DNA of 64,000 bases from Rhodanobacteraceae bacterium ZG21-1 (lineage in GTDB: Bacteria; Pseudomonadota; Gammaproteobacteria; Xanthomonadales; Rhodanobacteraceae): NCBI GenBank assembly GCA_021390615.1, contig JAJEJU010000024.1:124001-188000 (forward strand), given 5' to 3'. The translations under genes were made by a program, and so were the position numbers. Below are positions 17,660 through 24,856 of this stretch, piece after piece; position 1 is the stretch's first letter; every line of letters starts with the position of its first letter. The notes beneath the pieces were generated by a model, which saw nothing but the letters and a program-made list of their open reading frames with translations, did no database searches and was not told the origin of the DNA.

Positions 17660-18442
17660 TCAGAACCGATAGTCGATGGAAGCGCTGGCTAGATAACCCG
17701 TCTTCTTCTGCACGACCGGACTATCGGCGACATCCTTGAGGTAGCGCACTCCGTCAGCGCTGACGCGTGTCATCCAGTGCTCGCCGAAGCGATGCGTCCA
17801 CGAGACGCCCGCGGCGGCGGCGTTCAGACCAGCGCCCGGCGAGAACCTTTGAAAATGCGTATTCGCGGCTTGCATGGCAGTCACGCCGAAGTAGGTCTGG
17901 TTGTACTTGTCATCGCCGTAATGCAAGGCAGCGTTGAGATCGATGCTGTCGCGCGCACCGCTCCATGCGAGCACGTGGCCCGTAAGGTGGTAGCTCATGC
18001 CGTAATCCGCATGGTTCATCGACTTGCTGACCATGAACCCTACATCTGCGCGTTGGCCAATCTTGACTCCGAGACCCAGATTGACCAGCACTGAGGGTTT
18101 GATGTCGCCCATGCCCTTCAGGACATCGGACCCGGGCCGGGCGCCATCATCCTGGTCCCTGCGACCGGGATCCAATCCTGCTGAAGTGGTCGCGAAGAAG
18201 TGATCGGTGAGATGGAAGCGAAAGCCGGCACCTTGCGCACCATCAATGAAGAAGCCGTTGCGGAAGGTGAAAGAAGCATCAACCAATGGAGCCACCCGAT
18301 ACTCCTTGCTGCCAGCGTAGCGCGGCAGGTAGGCGACTCCGCCGCCCACGTAGGAAGCACCGCCATTGGCGTCCTGAGCATGGGCGGCCGGCGTGATGAG
18401 AGTCAGCGCGAGTACAAGGTGCGAGAGGCGGAACAGTTTCAA
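17660..18442 (-). CDS. MipA/OmpV family outer membrane protein
   Basis: Protein of 260 residues. A signal peptide (LKLFRLSHLVLALTLITPAAHA, cleavage before QDANG) is followed by beta-strand-rich sequence with the family's early GGASYVGGGVAYLPRYAGSKEYRV and the C-terminal Phe of SIDYRF typical of outer membrane beta barrels. MipA binds peptidoglycan machinery in E. coli; OmpV-like proteins act as porins. The best start is a TTG at 18442 with GGAG 9 bases upstream, since no ATG or GTG begins the signal peptide. It is divergent from an RstA-like regulator, which probably controls it. Confidence 0.85.
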   Translation of the reverse strand: MKLFRLSHLVLALTLITPAAHAQDANGGASYVGGGVAYLPRYAGSKEYRVAPLVDASFTFRNGFFIDGAQGAGFRFHLTDHFFATTSAGLDPGRRDQDDGARPGSDVLKGMGDIKPSVLVNLGLGVKIGQRADVGFMVSKSMNHADYGMSYHLTGHVLAWSGARDSIDLNAALHYGDDKYNQTYFGVTAMQAANTHFQRFSPGAGLNAAAAGVSWTHRFGEHWMTRVSADGVRYLKDVADSPVVQKKTGYLASASIDYRF

Positions 18443-18636
18443 GGGGAGGCACTCCAGGCCATGGGGGATGGGCCTGGATCGTAGATATCTGGCGGGGACA
18501 AGTATGTGGGGTCTTTGTGGGACAAATGTGCCTATCTGTAGTCGCCAACTACAAAAAAGCACAATTTCGCTGCTGTTATCGATTGTTGCCGCGTCCGGGG
18601 CGATGTTACGTTGGCAAGACTCAGGTACGTGATGCC
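18443..18636. promoter_or_regulatory. Divergent promoter region with direct repeats
   Basis: The region between the MipA/OmpV gene and the RstA-like regulator gene holds two GGGACAA repeats at 18495-18501 and 18519-18525, each followed by a TGTG stretch and spaced 24 bases apart. OmpR-type regulators bind tandem repeats, so these are candidate operator half-sites. Confidence 0.4.
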
Positions 18637-19344
18637 ATGCATAAATTACTTCTCATCGAGGACGATCAACGCCTCGCTTCTCTCGTGTCGGAATTTCTTT
18701 CCCGATACGAGTTCGATGTCTCCATCTGCCCGCGTGGCGACACGGCGGTGGCCGCGTTCCATGGCATTTCGCCCGCCGTCGTCGTACTCGACCTCATGCT
18801 GCCCGGCATGGACGGCGTAGAGATTTGCAGGCGGCTTCGCCAACTGGGGAATACTCCGATCGTGATGCTTACCGCACGCAACGATACGATGGACCAGATC
18901 GCGGGACTGGAGATCGGCGCGGACGACTACGTACTGAAGCCTGTAGAGCCGCGGCTCCTGCTCGCGCGCTTGCGCGCTGTAATGCGCAGGCATGTCACGC
19001 CTGATCGCGCAGATAATGCATCGCGCGATCACATGATGATCTTTGGAGGCCTTCGCATCGACGATCTATCACGCGAGGTCACGTGGAAAGGCTTGTCCGT
19101 AGAACTCAAGACCACCGAATACAACCTGTTGCTGGCCTTTGCGAGGGCACCGGGGCGCGTGTTGAGTCGCGACGAGCTGATGAAGCAGCTGCGTGGCATT
19201 GAGTTCGATGGTCTCGACAGGACCATCGACGCCGGTGTTTCACGATTGCGCAAGCGTTTCGATGATCTGGCGCAGGAACCACAAAAGCTGAAGACGGTGT
19301 GGGGCAGGGGCTATCTGTTCAATCCGTACGCGTGGGAGGACTGA
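18637..19344 (+). CDS. rstA: OmpR family response regulator, RstA-like
   Basis: Response regulator of 235 residues. The receiver domain (1-118) has acidic pocket residues in LIEDDQ, phospho-acceptor Asp52 in VVVLDLMLPGMDG, and Lys101 in YVLKPVEPR. The C-terminal winged-helix OmpR domain starts around FGGLRIDDLSREV and ends GRGYLFNPYAW. The ATG at 18637 is used because the receiver domain starts there. The sensor kinase gene follows after 6 bases, so they form one operon. The divergent MipA/OmpV-DUF3011 pair is the likely target. The RstA name rests on overall resemblance. Confidence 0.88.
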   Translation: MHKLLLIEDDQRLASLVSEFLSRYEFDVSICPRGDTAVAAFHGISPAVVVLDLMLPGMDGVEICRRLRQLGNTPIVMLTARNDTMDQIAGLEIGADDYVLKPVEPRLLLARLRAVMRRHVTPDRADNASRDHMMIFGGLRIDDLSREVTWKGLSVELKTTEYNLLLAFARAPGRVLSRDELMKQLRGIEFDGLDRTIDAGVSRLRKRFDDLAQEPQKLKTVWGRGYLFNPYAWED

Positions 19345-19350
19345 CCGGCC

Positions 19351-20670
19351 ATGCTGCGTACCTTTTACAAGCTCTATCTCACGCTCATCGCCAGTGTCCT
19401 CCTGGCAGTGATCGTTGTTGTTCCCGCCATGCAATACATGCTGGTGCCAAGGCTGACGCCATCAGACGCCGATGACGTGCGTTCGACCATGTACATCCTT
19501 CGTGACATGTTGTCCGTTCAAGATGAGGCCAAGCGAAAGCAGACCCTCGACGAAGTTCTGCCAACTCTCTCCATGGTTCGTTTCGACCTCATTGATCGAT
19601 CGTCCGTCACCCTGTCGGATGACCAGCGGCGCCGCCTCGATATCGGGTATGCGATCGACACGGACTCTCCCGGCATCCTCCTCCTCGCCATCCCTCCTTC
19701 TCATCAGCTGCTCCGTACACGCGAGATGCGGGCTCCGGGCTCCGGCTTCCTGTTCCGCATCGCGGCATGGGCAGTGGTGGTCGCCATGCTGCTCGGCGGT
19801 CTATTCCTATGGCTGCGGTCTCATTGGCGAGATCTCGAGATCCTTCGTGAGGCAGCACAACGCTTCGGTGATGGGCAGCTGCAGGTGCGCTCCGGTTTGC
19901 CGGCGCGCTCCAGCGTGGCGCCGCTCGCGACGCGCTTCGACAGCATGGCGAGCCGCATTCAGACGCTCGTTTCTACGCAGAGCGAGATGATCAACGCGAT
20001 ATCGCATGAGCTGCGCACGCCTATCGCCCGTTTCGGCTTCGCACTGGCGCTACTGAGATCGGCCAAGGATGAGGCGGAGAGGAATCGCCACATCGATGCC
20101 ATGTCGAACGATATGGGTGAGCTGGACCAATTGGTTAGCGAACTGCTTTCGTACGGCGCATTGGCGCAGCCAGGTCGCGATCCGGAATATTACGAAGTCA
20201 ATATCCCAGAGTTCATCGACAGCGTGATCGGAAGCCTGTCGCTGGAGATGGAGGCGCGCGATATCCAATGTCGTGTCGAGATTGGCTCGAATCTGACCAT
20301 GGCGCGCATCGATCCGAAGCTTACGGCACGCGCCCTGATCAACCTTGTCCGTAACGCGATGCGTTATGGGCGCAGGAACATCGATATCACGGTGACGAAC
20401 GCCGATGAGATACTGGTGATCCATATCGATGACGACGGCATCGGTGTTCCCGAGGCTGAAAGGAAGTCCATATTCGAGCCCTTCCATCGGCTCGACCGAA
20501 GCCGTGACCGAAGTACCGGCGGTTTCGGTCTCGGGCTGGCGATTGTTCGACGCGCGATCACGTCGCAACGGGGCAGTGTCATTGTTGGCGACTCACCCAC
20601 CGGCGGAGCCCGCTTCAGCATGCGGCTACCCATCGCTACGAACGCCAGATACCAGACGAATACCGCATAG
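19351..20670 (+). CDS. rstB: Sensor histidine kinase, RstB-like
   Basis: Membrane sensor kinase of 439 residues. Transmembrane helix 1 spans about 8-30 (LTLIASVLLAVIVVVPA), a periplasmic sensor loop about 31-134, helix 2 about 136-155 (AAWAVVVAMLLGGLFLWL), then HAMP, the H-box ISHELRTPIARF with phospho-acceptor His219, the N-box LINLVRNAMRYG and the G-boxes DDDGIGV and GGFGLGLAIV. It phosphorylates the adjacent RstA-like regulator. The loop carries no obvious metal-binding motif, so the signal cannot be predicted. Confidence 0.92.
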   Translation: MLRTFYKLYLTLIASVLLAVIVVVPAMQYMLVPRLTPSDADDVRSTMYILRDMLSVQDEAKRKQTLDEVLPTLSMVRFDLIDRSSVTLSDDQRRRLDIGYAIDTDSPGILLLAIPPSHQLLRTREMRAPGSGFLFRIAAWAVVVAMLLGGLFLWLRSHWRDLEILREAAQRFGDGQLQVRSGLPARSSVAPLATRFDSMASRIQTLVSTQSEMINAISHELRTPIARFGFALALLRSAKDEAERNRHIDAMSNDMGELDQLVSELLSYGALAQPGRDPEYYEVNIPEFIDSVIGSLSLEMEARDIQCRVEIGSNLTMARIDPKLTARALINLVRNAMRYGRRNIDITVTNADEILVIHIDDDGIGVPEAERKSIFEPFHRLDRSRDRSTGGFGLGLAIVRRAITSQRGSVIVGDSPTGGARFSMRLPIATNARYQTNTA

Positions 20671-20828
20671 GGCGATGGCTACCCGCCACACCACGGGCAT
20701 GCCCTCGCCCGGCAGCAGGCTCCTCGGCTCTCTCAAGGGTCCTGGCACCATGATCCGTTTCGGAACAACCCTGCCCAAAGAGATTGGTCGCGTGGGGGCA
20801 CGAAGCTTTAGACGTTCAACGCTGGCAT

Positions 20829-20853
20829 CCGCCATGGGTCGGAAGCGGACACC
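20829..20853 (-). repeat. Array palindrome R1 (partial)
   Basis: Right arm GGTCGGAAGCGGACA is clear; the left arm is diverged (CCGCCAT). It lies 6 bases from the stop of the two-helix membrane protein gene and marks the left end of the array. Confidence 0.6.
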
Positions 20854-20859
20854 ATGTTC

Positions 20860-21126
20860 CTAAAGTATCCCAGAGCCCAGCCCTGCGGCGAGACCAATGC
20901 ACCAACTTGTGGCGGCGACCAGAAGAGCCCGCTTAAATCGCCTTGTCTCTGGATATGCCTGCGCATCCGCACTTCCTGTATCGAACAATTTGCGCACCGA
21001 AATGCCTGCGCTGCCTTCTCTGCGAATCCGTTGCCTTAGAAGCAAGATGCTCCAGGCTCCTGTGATCCAGCTGAGCACGAAGGCGGCTGTTGCAAGAAGG
21101 AAGATGAGTTGGGACAGACTGTGCAT
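20860..21126 (-). CDS. Small membrane protein, two transmembrane helices
   Basis: Protein of 88 residues. Helix 1 covers about 4-27 (LIFLLATAAFVLSWITGAWSILLL); helix 2 covers about 70-86 (LLVAATSWCIGLAAGLG). Between them is a basic, polar loop (RQRIRREGSAGISVRKL). No family is known to me. I chose the ATG at 21126, since upstream in-frame sequence encodes only the palindrome translation. Its stop is followed after 6 bases by palindrome R1 and its start is preceded by R2. It is the last gene of the array in transcription direction. Confidence 0.6.
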   Translation of the reverse strand: MHSLSQLIFLLATAAFVLSWITGAWSILLLRQRIRREGSAGISVRKLFDTGSADAQAYPETRRFKRALLVAATSWCIGLAAGLGSGIL

Positions 21127-21166
21127 GTGCGCTTCCTTGCGATGGCGAATACTTACGCCGACGGAA

Positions 21167-21194
21167 ATGTCCGCTTTGGGTCGAAAGCGGACAT
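21167..21194 (-). repeat. Array palindrome R2 (best copy)
   Basis: Perfect 11-base arms around the loop GGGTCG. It lies 9 bases after the stop of the barstar-family gene. This copy defines the element. Confidence 0.9.
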
Positions 21195-21203
21195 AGCTCG
21201 GTG

Positions 21204-21503
21204 TTAACAATACTCAATGCTCGATGCGAGACTCGGATACGTCACGGACATCTCTTCGAGGCACTGCTTCATCATGCCGGCGTCCCATGGGAGCCGTTCG
21301 GCGAAGGCGCTCCAACCAACAAAATGAAGCCGCTGGGGCATTTCAACTAAAGCCGTAATGCCGTCCCAGAAAGCGTTCCAGCTCCGGCCATACCACCCGG
21401 GAAACCCCAAGGAGTCTCTAAGAAGCAGTTGTAGCTCCTCCGAGGTTGCGACGCGGGAAAGATCCAGAACGACCAACGCCCGCCTTTGCTCTGACTCAGT
21501 CAA
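21204..21503 (-). CDS. Barstar family ribonuclease inhibitor
   Basis: Protein of 99 residues resembling barstar, which binds and blocks barnase-type ribonucleases in the cytoplasm. The key motif is the Trp/Tyr-rich DSLGFPGWYGRSWNAFWDGI at about 32-51, where barstar carries its conserved GFPxWYGxNWDA stretch. It starts with a strand VVLDLSRV and continues with the helical end. No barnase or other ribonuclease gene is next to it, so it is an orphan inhibitor that could protect against toxins from neighbours. It is bounded by palindromes R2 and R3 and is one unit of the array. Confidence 0.88.
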   Translation of the reverse strand: MTESEQRRALVVLDLSRVATSEELQLLLRDSLGFPGWYGRSWNAFWDGITALVEMPQRLHFVGWSAFAERLPWDAGMMKQCLEEMSVTYPSLASSIEYC

Positions 21504-21555
21504 TTTAGTGAACTCCCGCTTGTATCAGGCGAGTAGGAAACTGCATGTCGAAGAA

Positions 21556-21583
21556 GGCCCGTTTCGGGTCGAAAGCGTACATG
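21556..21583 (-). repeat. Array palindrome R3
   Basis: Reads GGCCCGTTTCGGGTCGAAAG then CGTACAT. The stop codon of the lipoprotein gene begins at the very next base (21584). Confidence 0.75.
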
Positions 21584-21946
21584 TCAATGAGACGCAAACC
21601 TAACTGCTTTCATGTTGTTCTTGTCCACCTTGTACGCCGTGCCTTCATCAATTACCGGTCGTCCGTGAAAGGGCTTGAGGCCGAAATAGAAGGTATAGGC
21701 ATCCGGACTTTCTCTGACAACGAACGTGTAGTTATTTGGAGAAGCAGCGAACCGCTGAAAGTCGTTCTCTGGAGGCTGGGCCTGGAGATCTTTGGAAAAT
21801 TGCGCAAGCGCCTCACAGCCCGCGCGAAGCTCCTGCACGGACCGTGCATCTGGTGATGAAGGTGGGACATCAACTCGGTGACAAGATACAAGGCAAACCA
21901 CAATCACCGTCGTTGAAAGCCGAGCCGTCGACACCATTCGAAACAT
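21584..21946 (-). CDS. Hypothetical lipoprotein
   Basis: Protein of 120 residues with a lipoprotein signal: MFRMVSTARLSTTVIVVCLVSC, lipobox LVSC with Cys at about 22. The mature part is polar, with NDFQRFAASPNNYTFVV and YTFYFGLKPFHG, and no recognised domain. The ATG at 21946 has GAGGTGA just upstream; a longer frame from 22000 would begin inside palindrome R4 and is unlikely. Exported and lipid-anchored, it differs from the cytoplasmic neighbours in the array, arguing against a single pathway for all units. Confidence 0.7.
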   Translation of the reverse strand: MFRMVSTARLSTTVIVVCLVSCHRVDVPPSSPDARSVQELRAGCEALAQFSKDLQAQPPENDFQRFAASPNNYTFVVRESPDAYTFYFGLKPFHGRPVIDEGTAYKVDKNNMKAVRFASH

Positions 21947-21974
21947 GGTCACCTCATCTCTACCTTTGAAATTG

Positions 21975-22000
21975 GGTCCGCTAGGGTCGGAAGCGGACAT
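21975..22000 (-). repeat. Array palindrome R4
   Basis: Reads GTCCGCTAGGGTCGGAAGCG then GACAT; two bases shorter in the centre than R2. It lies 6 bases after the stop of the next gene. Confidence 0.8.
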
Positions 22001-22006
22001 GCCATC

Positions 22007-22324
22007 CTACAGAAATCGAACTTCACGCAAGGCTTGAATAATGGGATATGGAAGCGTGGTCAGTCGCTTCGGACTGACTAGAACCTCGGGTAGCCATCCG
22101 ACAGGAGGCAATGCGGACGAATGCTCGTAGGCGTTACAACCGTTGCACCACTCCCAAAGACCACGACTGCCATCATGCCAGCGAAACAGTTCGACGCGTC
22201 CGCAAAGGGGGCACGAAGCCCCAACCCGTATCTTTGACTGATTATGAGAAAAGGCGACATTCCATTCAGCTTGGTGTTGCAAAGGGACGCCCTTCCAAGA
22301 ATCCTCTTCGGCTTGCCTCTCCAT
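22007..22324 (-). CDS. Hypothetical zinc-ribbon protein
   Basis: Protein of 105 residues. A zinc ribbon is formed by CPLCGRVELFRW at about 38 and CNGCNAYEHS at about 60, with the usual spacing of two CxxC knuckles. The C-terminal part (LPEVLVSPKRLTTLPYPIIQALREV) is helical. No signal or membrane segment. The ATG at 22324 begins just after R5; the frame is open into R5 and would add palindrome-derived residues. Possibly a nucleic-acid or protein-binding module. Array unit between R4 and R5. Confidence 0.65.
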   Translation of the reverse strand: MERQAEEDSWKGVPLQHQAEWNVAFSHNQSKIRVGASCPLCGRVELFRWHDGSRGLWEWCNGCNAYEHSSALPPVGWLPEVLVSPKRLTTLPYPIIQALREVRFL

Positions 22325-22345
22325 TAGATTCCCTCCACCTAAATA

Positions 22346-22372
22346 GGTCCGCTCCAGGTCGAAAGCAGACAT
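22346..22372 (-). repeat. Array palindrome R5
   Basis: Reads GGTCCGCTCCAGGTCGAAAG then CAGACAT. It lies 11 bases from the stop of the gene at 22384. Confidence 0.8.
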
Positions 22373-22383
22373 TTGCAAATTAG

Positions 22384-22665
22384 TCAGTTGTCTGCCTGAT
22401 CATCCCAAATCAGTTCGACCCTCTCTTCATCGACGGTCAGTTGGCCCGTAACCTCGACTATCTCGTCGACGTTGATGGCTGGCCTCGGAAACTCCACCTT
22501 CTCCGCCTGAGAGATCTCCGGCCAATCCCGCTTTGCGAGCGCGATCGCCTTTTCGAGGGCCTCGTTGGCATCCTCCGCGAAGACGACGCCGCTTAGCTCA
22601 AATCCAAGGACCCTTTTGGCATGAAGGAATCCCTCTCCATAACCTAGAACTTGCCACGTTTTCAT
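22384..22665 (-). CDS. Small hypothetical protein
   Basis: Protein of 93 residues, no family known to me. It starts MKTWQVLGYGEGFLHAKRVL, then ELSGVVFAEDANEALEKAIALAKRDWPEI, a strand-helix pattern like small ferredoxin-like or DUF-type domains, and ends with the acidic VTGQLTVDEERVELIWDD. Cytoplasmic. The ATG at 22665 is chosen because upstream in-frame sequence reads through R6. Array unit between R5 and R6. Confidence 0.6.
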   Translation of the reverse strand: MKTWQVLGYGEGFLHAKRVLGFELSGVVFAEDANEALEKAIALAKRDWPEISQAEKVEFPRPAINVDEIVEVTGQLTVDEERVELIWDDQADN

Positions 22666-22695
22666 CGAGCGCCTGTCCTTTGGGTTACTGCAAAA

Positions 22696-22723
22696 AATGT
22701 CCGCTTTGGGTCGAAAGCCGCCA
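22696..22723 (-). repeat. Array palindrome R6
   Basis: Left arm ATGTCCGCTTT and loop GGGTCG are identical to R2; the right arm AAAGCCGCCAT has two changes. It is 92 bases from the next stop codon, further than most. Confidence 0.85.
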
Positions 22724-22815
22724 TGGTCATGACTCATAGGTTGAACGACACGTGTGTCTTCAACGGCTTTCCACCTGGCAATTCTCCGCATGTAGCGAGC
22801 CATGACATACCGCCC

Positions 22816-23202
22816 TCAAAAGAAAGCCACTATTGCGAATGGCCAGAGGACAGCACTCTGGTATTCGCGTATCGGAACTCCCGCGAGAAGTAGCAGTTCA
22901 ACATAACCGACACAACTTATTAAGGAGCCCATGGACGACACGGCAATAAGCTTGATTCGCGATCGCAGGTCTATGGTGAGCCAAGTGCCACAGTGCGCAC
23001 ACCGATACTGCTTAAATGTTCCTGGTCGTGGCAGATAGTCTTTTGCCCTCGGATAAATTGCTTGATCGCAACATGGGCATGTAGCGGCCAGGTCATCCAT
23101 GCCCGGCCTTTCCAAACTGAATGATTGTGCGCGAGCGCTGGATAGGCTCTTCTTCCTGGCCAAGCGATCAGCCAATCTTTGTTGTTGTCGAGTTGATGGC
23201 AT
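22816..23202 (-). CDS. Zinc-ribbon membrane protein
   Basis: Protein of 128 residues. A basic N-terminus (RQQQRLADRLARKKS) precedes a zinc ribbon made by CPCCDQAIYP at about 41 and CAHCGTWL at about 67. The C-terminal third has two hydrophobic segments (LIAVSSMGSLISCVGYVELLLLAG and SAVLWPFAIVAFF), so the ribbon is likely cytoplasmic and anchored to the inner membrane. No family is named. Second zinc-ribbon protein in the array, unrelated in detail to the one at 22007-22324. Confidence 0.65.
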   Translation of the reverse strand: MPSTRQQQRLADRLARKKSLSSARAQSFSLERPGMDDLAATCPCCDQAIYPRAKDYLPRPGTFKQYRCAHCGTWLTIDLRSRIKLIAVSSMGSLISCVGYVELLLLAGVPIREYQSAVLWPFAIVAFF

Positions 23203-23247
23203 TGACGCGACCTAGCTCCATAAAGGGTGCGCTAAAAGTATCTTCGA

Positions 23248-23275
23248 ATGCCTGCTCCGGGTCGGAAGCGGACAT
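23248..23275 (-). repeat. Array palindrome R7
   Basis: Reads ATGCCTGCTCC, GGGTCG and GAAGCGGACAT. It is 38 bases from the stop of the next gene. Confidence 0.75.
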
Positions 23276-23313
23276 GTCGCAGATTACATAGAGTGACGCA
23301 GCACCTCTGCCAG

Positions 23314-23589
23314 TCACTGTCGTATCGCAGATCGAAACGGGTTCGCTATGCGGATCAGTTGCACCGGTTCGTCCTCGAAAAGCCTTTCCATTGACCATGT
23401 ACTCTCACGAAGCGTCCAAATGGCCGGCGTTCCGCCTAAGCCCGCAAGGATCTCGTCTTTAACATCGATCATCTGCAGCGGCCGACCCCCTAGGCCACCC
23501 TTCAACGTGTTCGTCGATATCTCCACCCATTCGACGTCCCGGAGCGGAATCGGTCCCCCAGGCCCCTCTAGATAACCCCTCATCGGCAT
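23314..23589 (-). CDS. Small hypothetical protein
   Basis: Protein of about 91 residues if the ATG at 23589 is used: MPMRGYLEGPGGPIPLRDVE, then GGLGGRPLQMIDVKDEILAGLGG and EDEPVQLIRIANPF. No family recognised. The open frame runs upstream to 23805 and crosses a degenerate palindrome (23607-23635) and R8, both read without stops. So the true gene is either this short one or a longer one that has absorbed palindrome sequence. I prefer the short form because the upstream part includes the repeats. Confidence 0.5.
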   Translation of the reverse strand: MPMRGYLEGPGGPIPLRDVEWVEISTNTLKGGLGGRPLQMIDVKDEILAGLGGTPAIWTLRESTWSMERLFEDEPVQLIRIANPFRSAIRQ

Positions 23590-23606
23590 CGTCAGAAGCT
23601 GTCCCC

Positions 23607-23635
23607 AATGCCCCTTTTGGGTCGATGCTCCGTCC
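23607..23635 (-). repeat. Degenerate array palindrome R8b
   Basis: AATGCCCCTTTTGGGTCGAT then GCTCCGTCC. The centre TTTGGGTCGA is kept but the arms no longer pair well. It may be a decayed copy or the scar of a lost unit. Confidence 0.45.
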
Positions 23636-23755
23636 CTCCAAACTAGGCGGACCCAACAACGGAACTGCGACACAAATCGGCACAACGGGAACCAATATGT
23701 CTCTTCTGTATTGGGAAGATCACTTGCCACAAGGTCACTCGCGTTTGCTGAAAAG

Positions 23756-23782
23756 CCGTCCGCCCCAGGTCGGAAACGGAAG
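23756..23782 (-). repeat. Array palindrome R8
   Basis: CCGTCCGCCCCAGGTCGGAA then ACGGAAG; diverged arms. It lies 19 bases from the stop of the gene at 23802. Confidence 0.65.
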
Positions 23783-23801
23783 TTACATCGATCCAGGAAG
23801 T

Positions 23802-24311
23802 TCACCGCAAATTGTCAAGCTCGGACATATAGCGCGAGATTTCTTCATCCCCAGCCAATGGATTTCCAAAGACTTCATTTAACCTATCAAGTGCTGGAAA
23901 CTCTAATTCTTTCGCAAAGCTAAAAGCCTCTTCAGCTTCATGGGCACCTCCGCCGTACTCCCAAACATGAAGGGAAAGCATATGCATCAACGGGTGGTAG
24001 ACGCTCAGTCCATGAACTTTAACTTCACGCGGTGACTCACGATAGAAGCTAATAAATTCAGGCCTGTCGGACGCAATATTGATCGCATAGATTGCTCCAT
24101 AGTGTTCCCACATGGGCAATATCACCCTGGGATTCAATTCCTCCCAATGCCCTGGGTTCAGTGGATATCCTTGTGTATAGAATGAGGCCGGCTCTTTAAA
24201 CAAATATCGTAATGGTTCGGGGGCATCCAATGCCCTCACAAAGCGCAAGACGCGAGCGCTTAGCTGTAATCGCTTAAACTCTTGCACACGATTCGCTTCA
24301 GTTACATGCAT
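23802..24311 (-). CDS. Hypothetical protein
   Basis: Protein of 169 residues, no family known to me. N-terminal helix (RVQEFKRLQLSARVLRFVRAL), a middle with PASFYTQGYPLNPGHWEELN and LPMWEHYGAIYAINI, and a helical end (EEAFSFAKELEFPALDRLNEVFG). The pattern with Trp, Tyr and acidic residues is like SUKH-type immunity proteins but not enough to claim it. The ATG at 24311 is chosen; the frame also has an ATG at 24377 inside palindrome R9. Array unit between R8 and R9. Confidence 0.6.
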   Translation of the reverse strand: MHVTEANRVQEFKRLQLSARVLRFVRALDAPEPLRYLFKEPASFYTQGYPLNPGHWEELNPRVILPMWEHYGAIYAINIASDRPEFISFYRESPREVKVHGLSVYHPLMHMLSLHVWEYGGGAHEAEEAFSFAKELEFPALDRLNEVFGNPLAGDEEISRYMSELDNLR

Positions 24312-24349
24312 AAAGTTGTCCGTGCTCGTAGAGAGTGCTGCAAGTTCGG

Positions 24350-24377
24350 ATGTCTGCTTCAAGTTGGAAGCGGACAT
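24350..24377 (-). repeat. Array palindrome R9
   Basis: ATGTCTGCTTC, AAGTTG and GAAGCGGACAT. It lies 3 bases after the stop of the gene at 24381. Confidence 0.8.
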
Positions 24378-24380
24378 CAG

Positions 24381-24710
24381 CTAATGGGCATCATCGTACA
24401 GAGCATCGTCTGAGTGGTTGGGCCAGACAGACAGCCCGGGTAGCTCATCCAACCACCTGCCAAGTACCTGCGCCTGAGCCTTAGATGCGACGTGCACGTC
24501 TCCACAGGCATACGAGTTTCCGACTCCCTCAACAGAGAGGACGGAGTCCACTATTAGCTGACCGGGGAAGCCGACCGGGGGAGCGTTTATGGCAATTCCG
24601 GACAAGTCGATGATCGCCCCTGGTCCGCTGGGAGTGGCAATGTCGATATCGCCACTCGCATGACCGTAGGACCCGCCTGCGTAGAAGATGCTGAAATCAA
24701 TCCGGACCAT
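24381..24710 (-). CDS. Small hypothetical protein
   Basis: Protein of 109 residues. Strand-rich N-terminal half (MVRIDFSIFYAGGSYGHASG, then GAIIDLSGIAINAPPVGFPG) with many Gly, and a helical C-terminal region (AQAQVLGRWLDELPGL) with an acidic tail DDALYDDAH. No family recognised and no signal peptide. The start at 24710 is clear and the frame does not run into R10. Array unit between R9 and R10. Confidence 0.6.
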   Translation of the reverse strand: MVRIDFSIFYAGGSYGHASGDIDIATPSGPGAIIDLSGIAINAPPVGFPGQLIVDSVLSVEGVGNSYACGDVHVASKAQAQVLGRWLDELPGLSVWPNHSDDALYDDAH

Positions 24711-24733
24711 TCTTGCTGCCTGTCACTTCTGCG

Positions 24734-24760
24734 ATGTCCGCTTTGGGTCGAAAGCAGACA
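24734..24760 (-). repeat. Array palindrome R10
   Basis: ATGTCCGCTTT, GGGTCG and AAAGCAGACA; nearly identical to R2. It is 97 bases from the stop of the ATP-grasp gene. Confidence 0.85.
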
Positions 24761-24856
24761 CTAGGGGCAGACCTCGGAGCGTCAACTCGTTGACATTGCG
24801 AAGGACGCCCCTCTTCTAGTTGATACGGCCACAAATCCAAGATAGGGCGTACTTGC

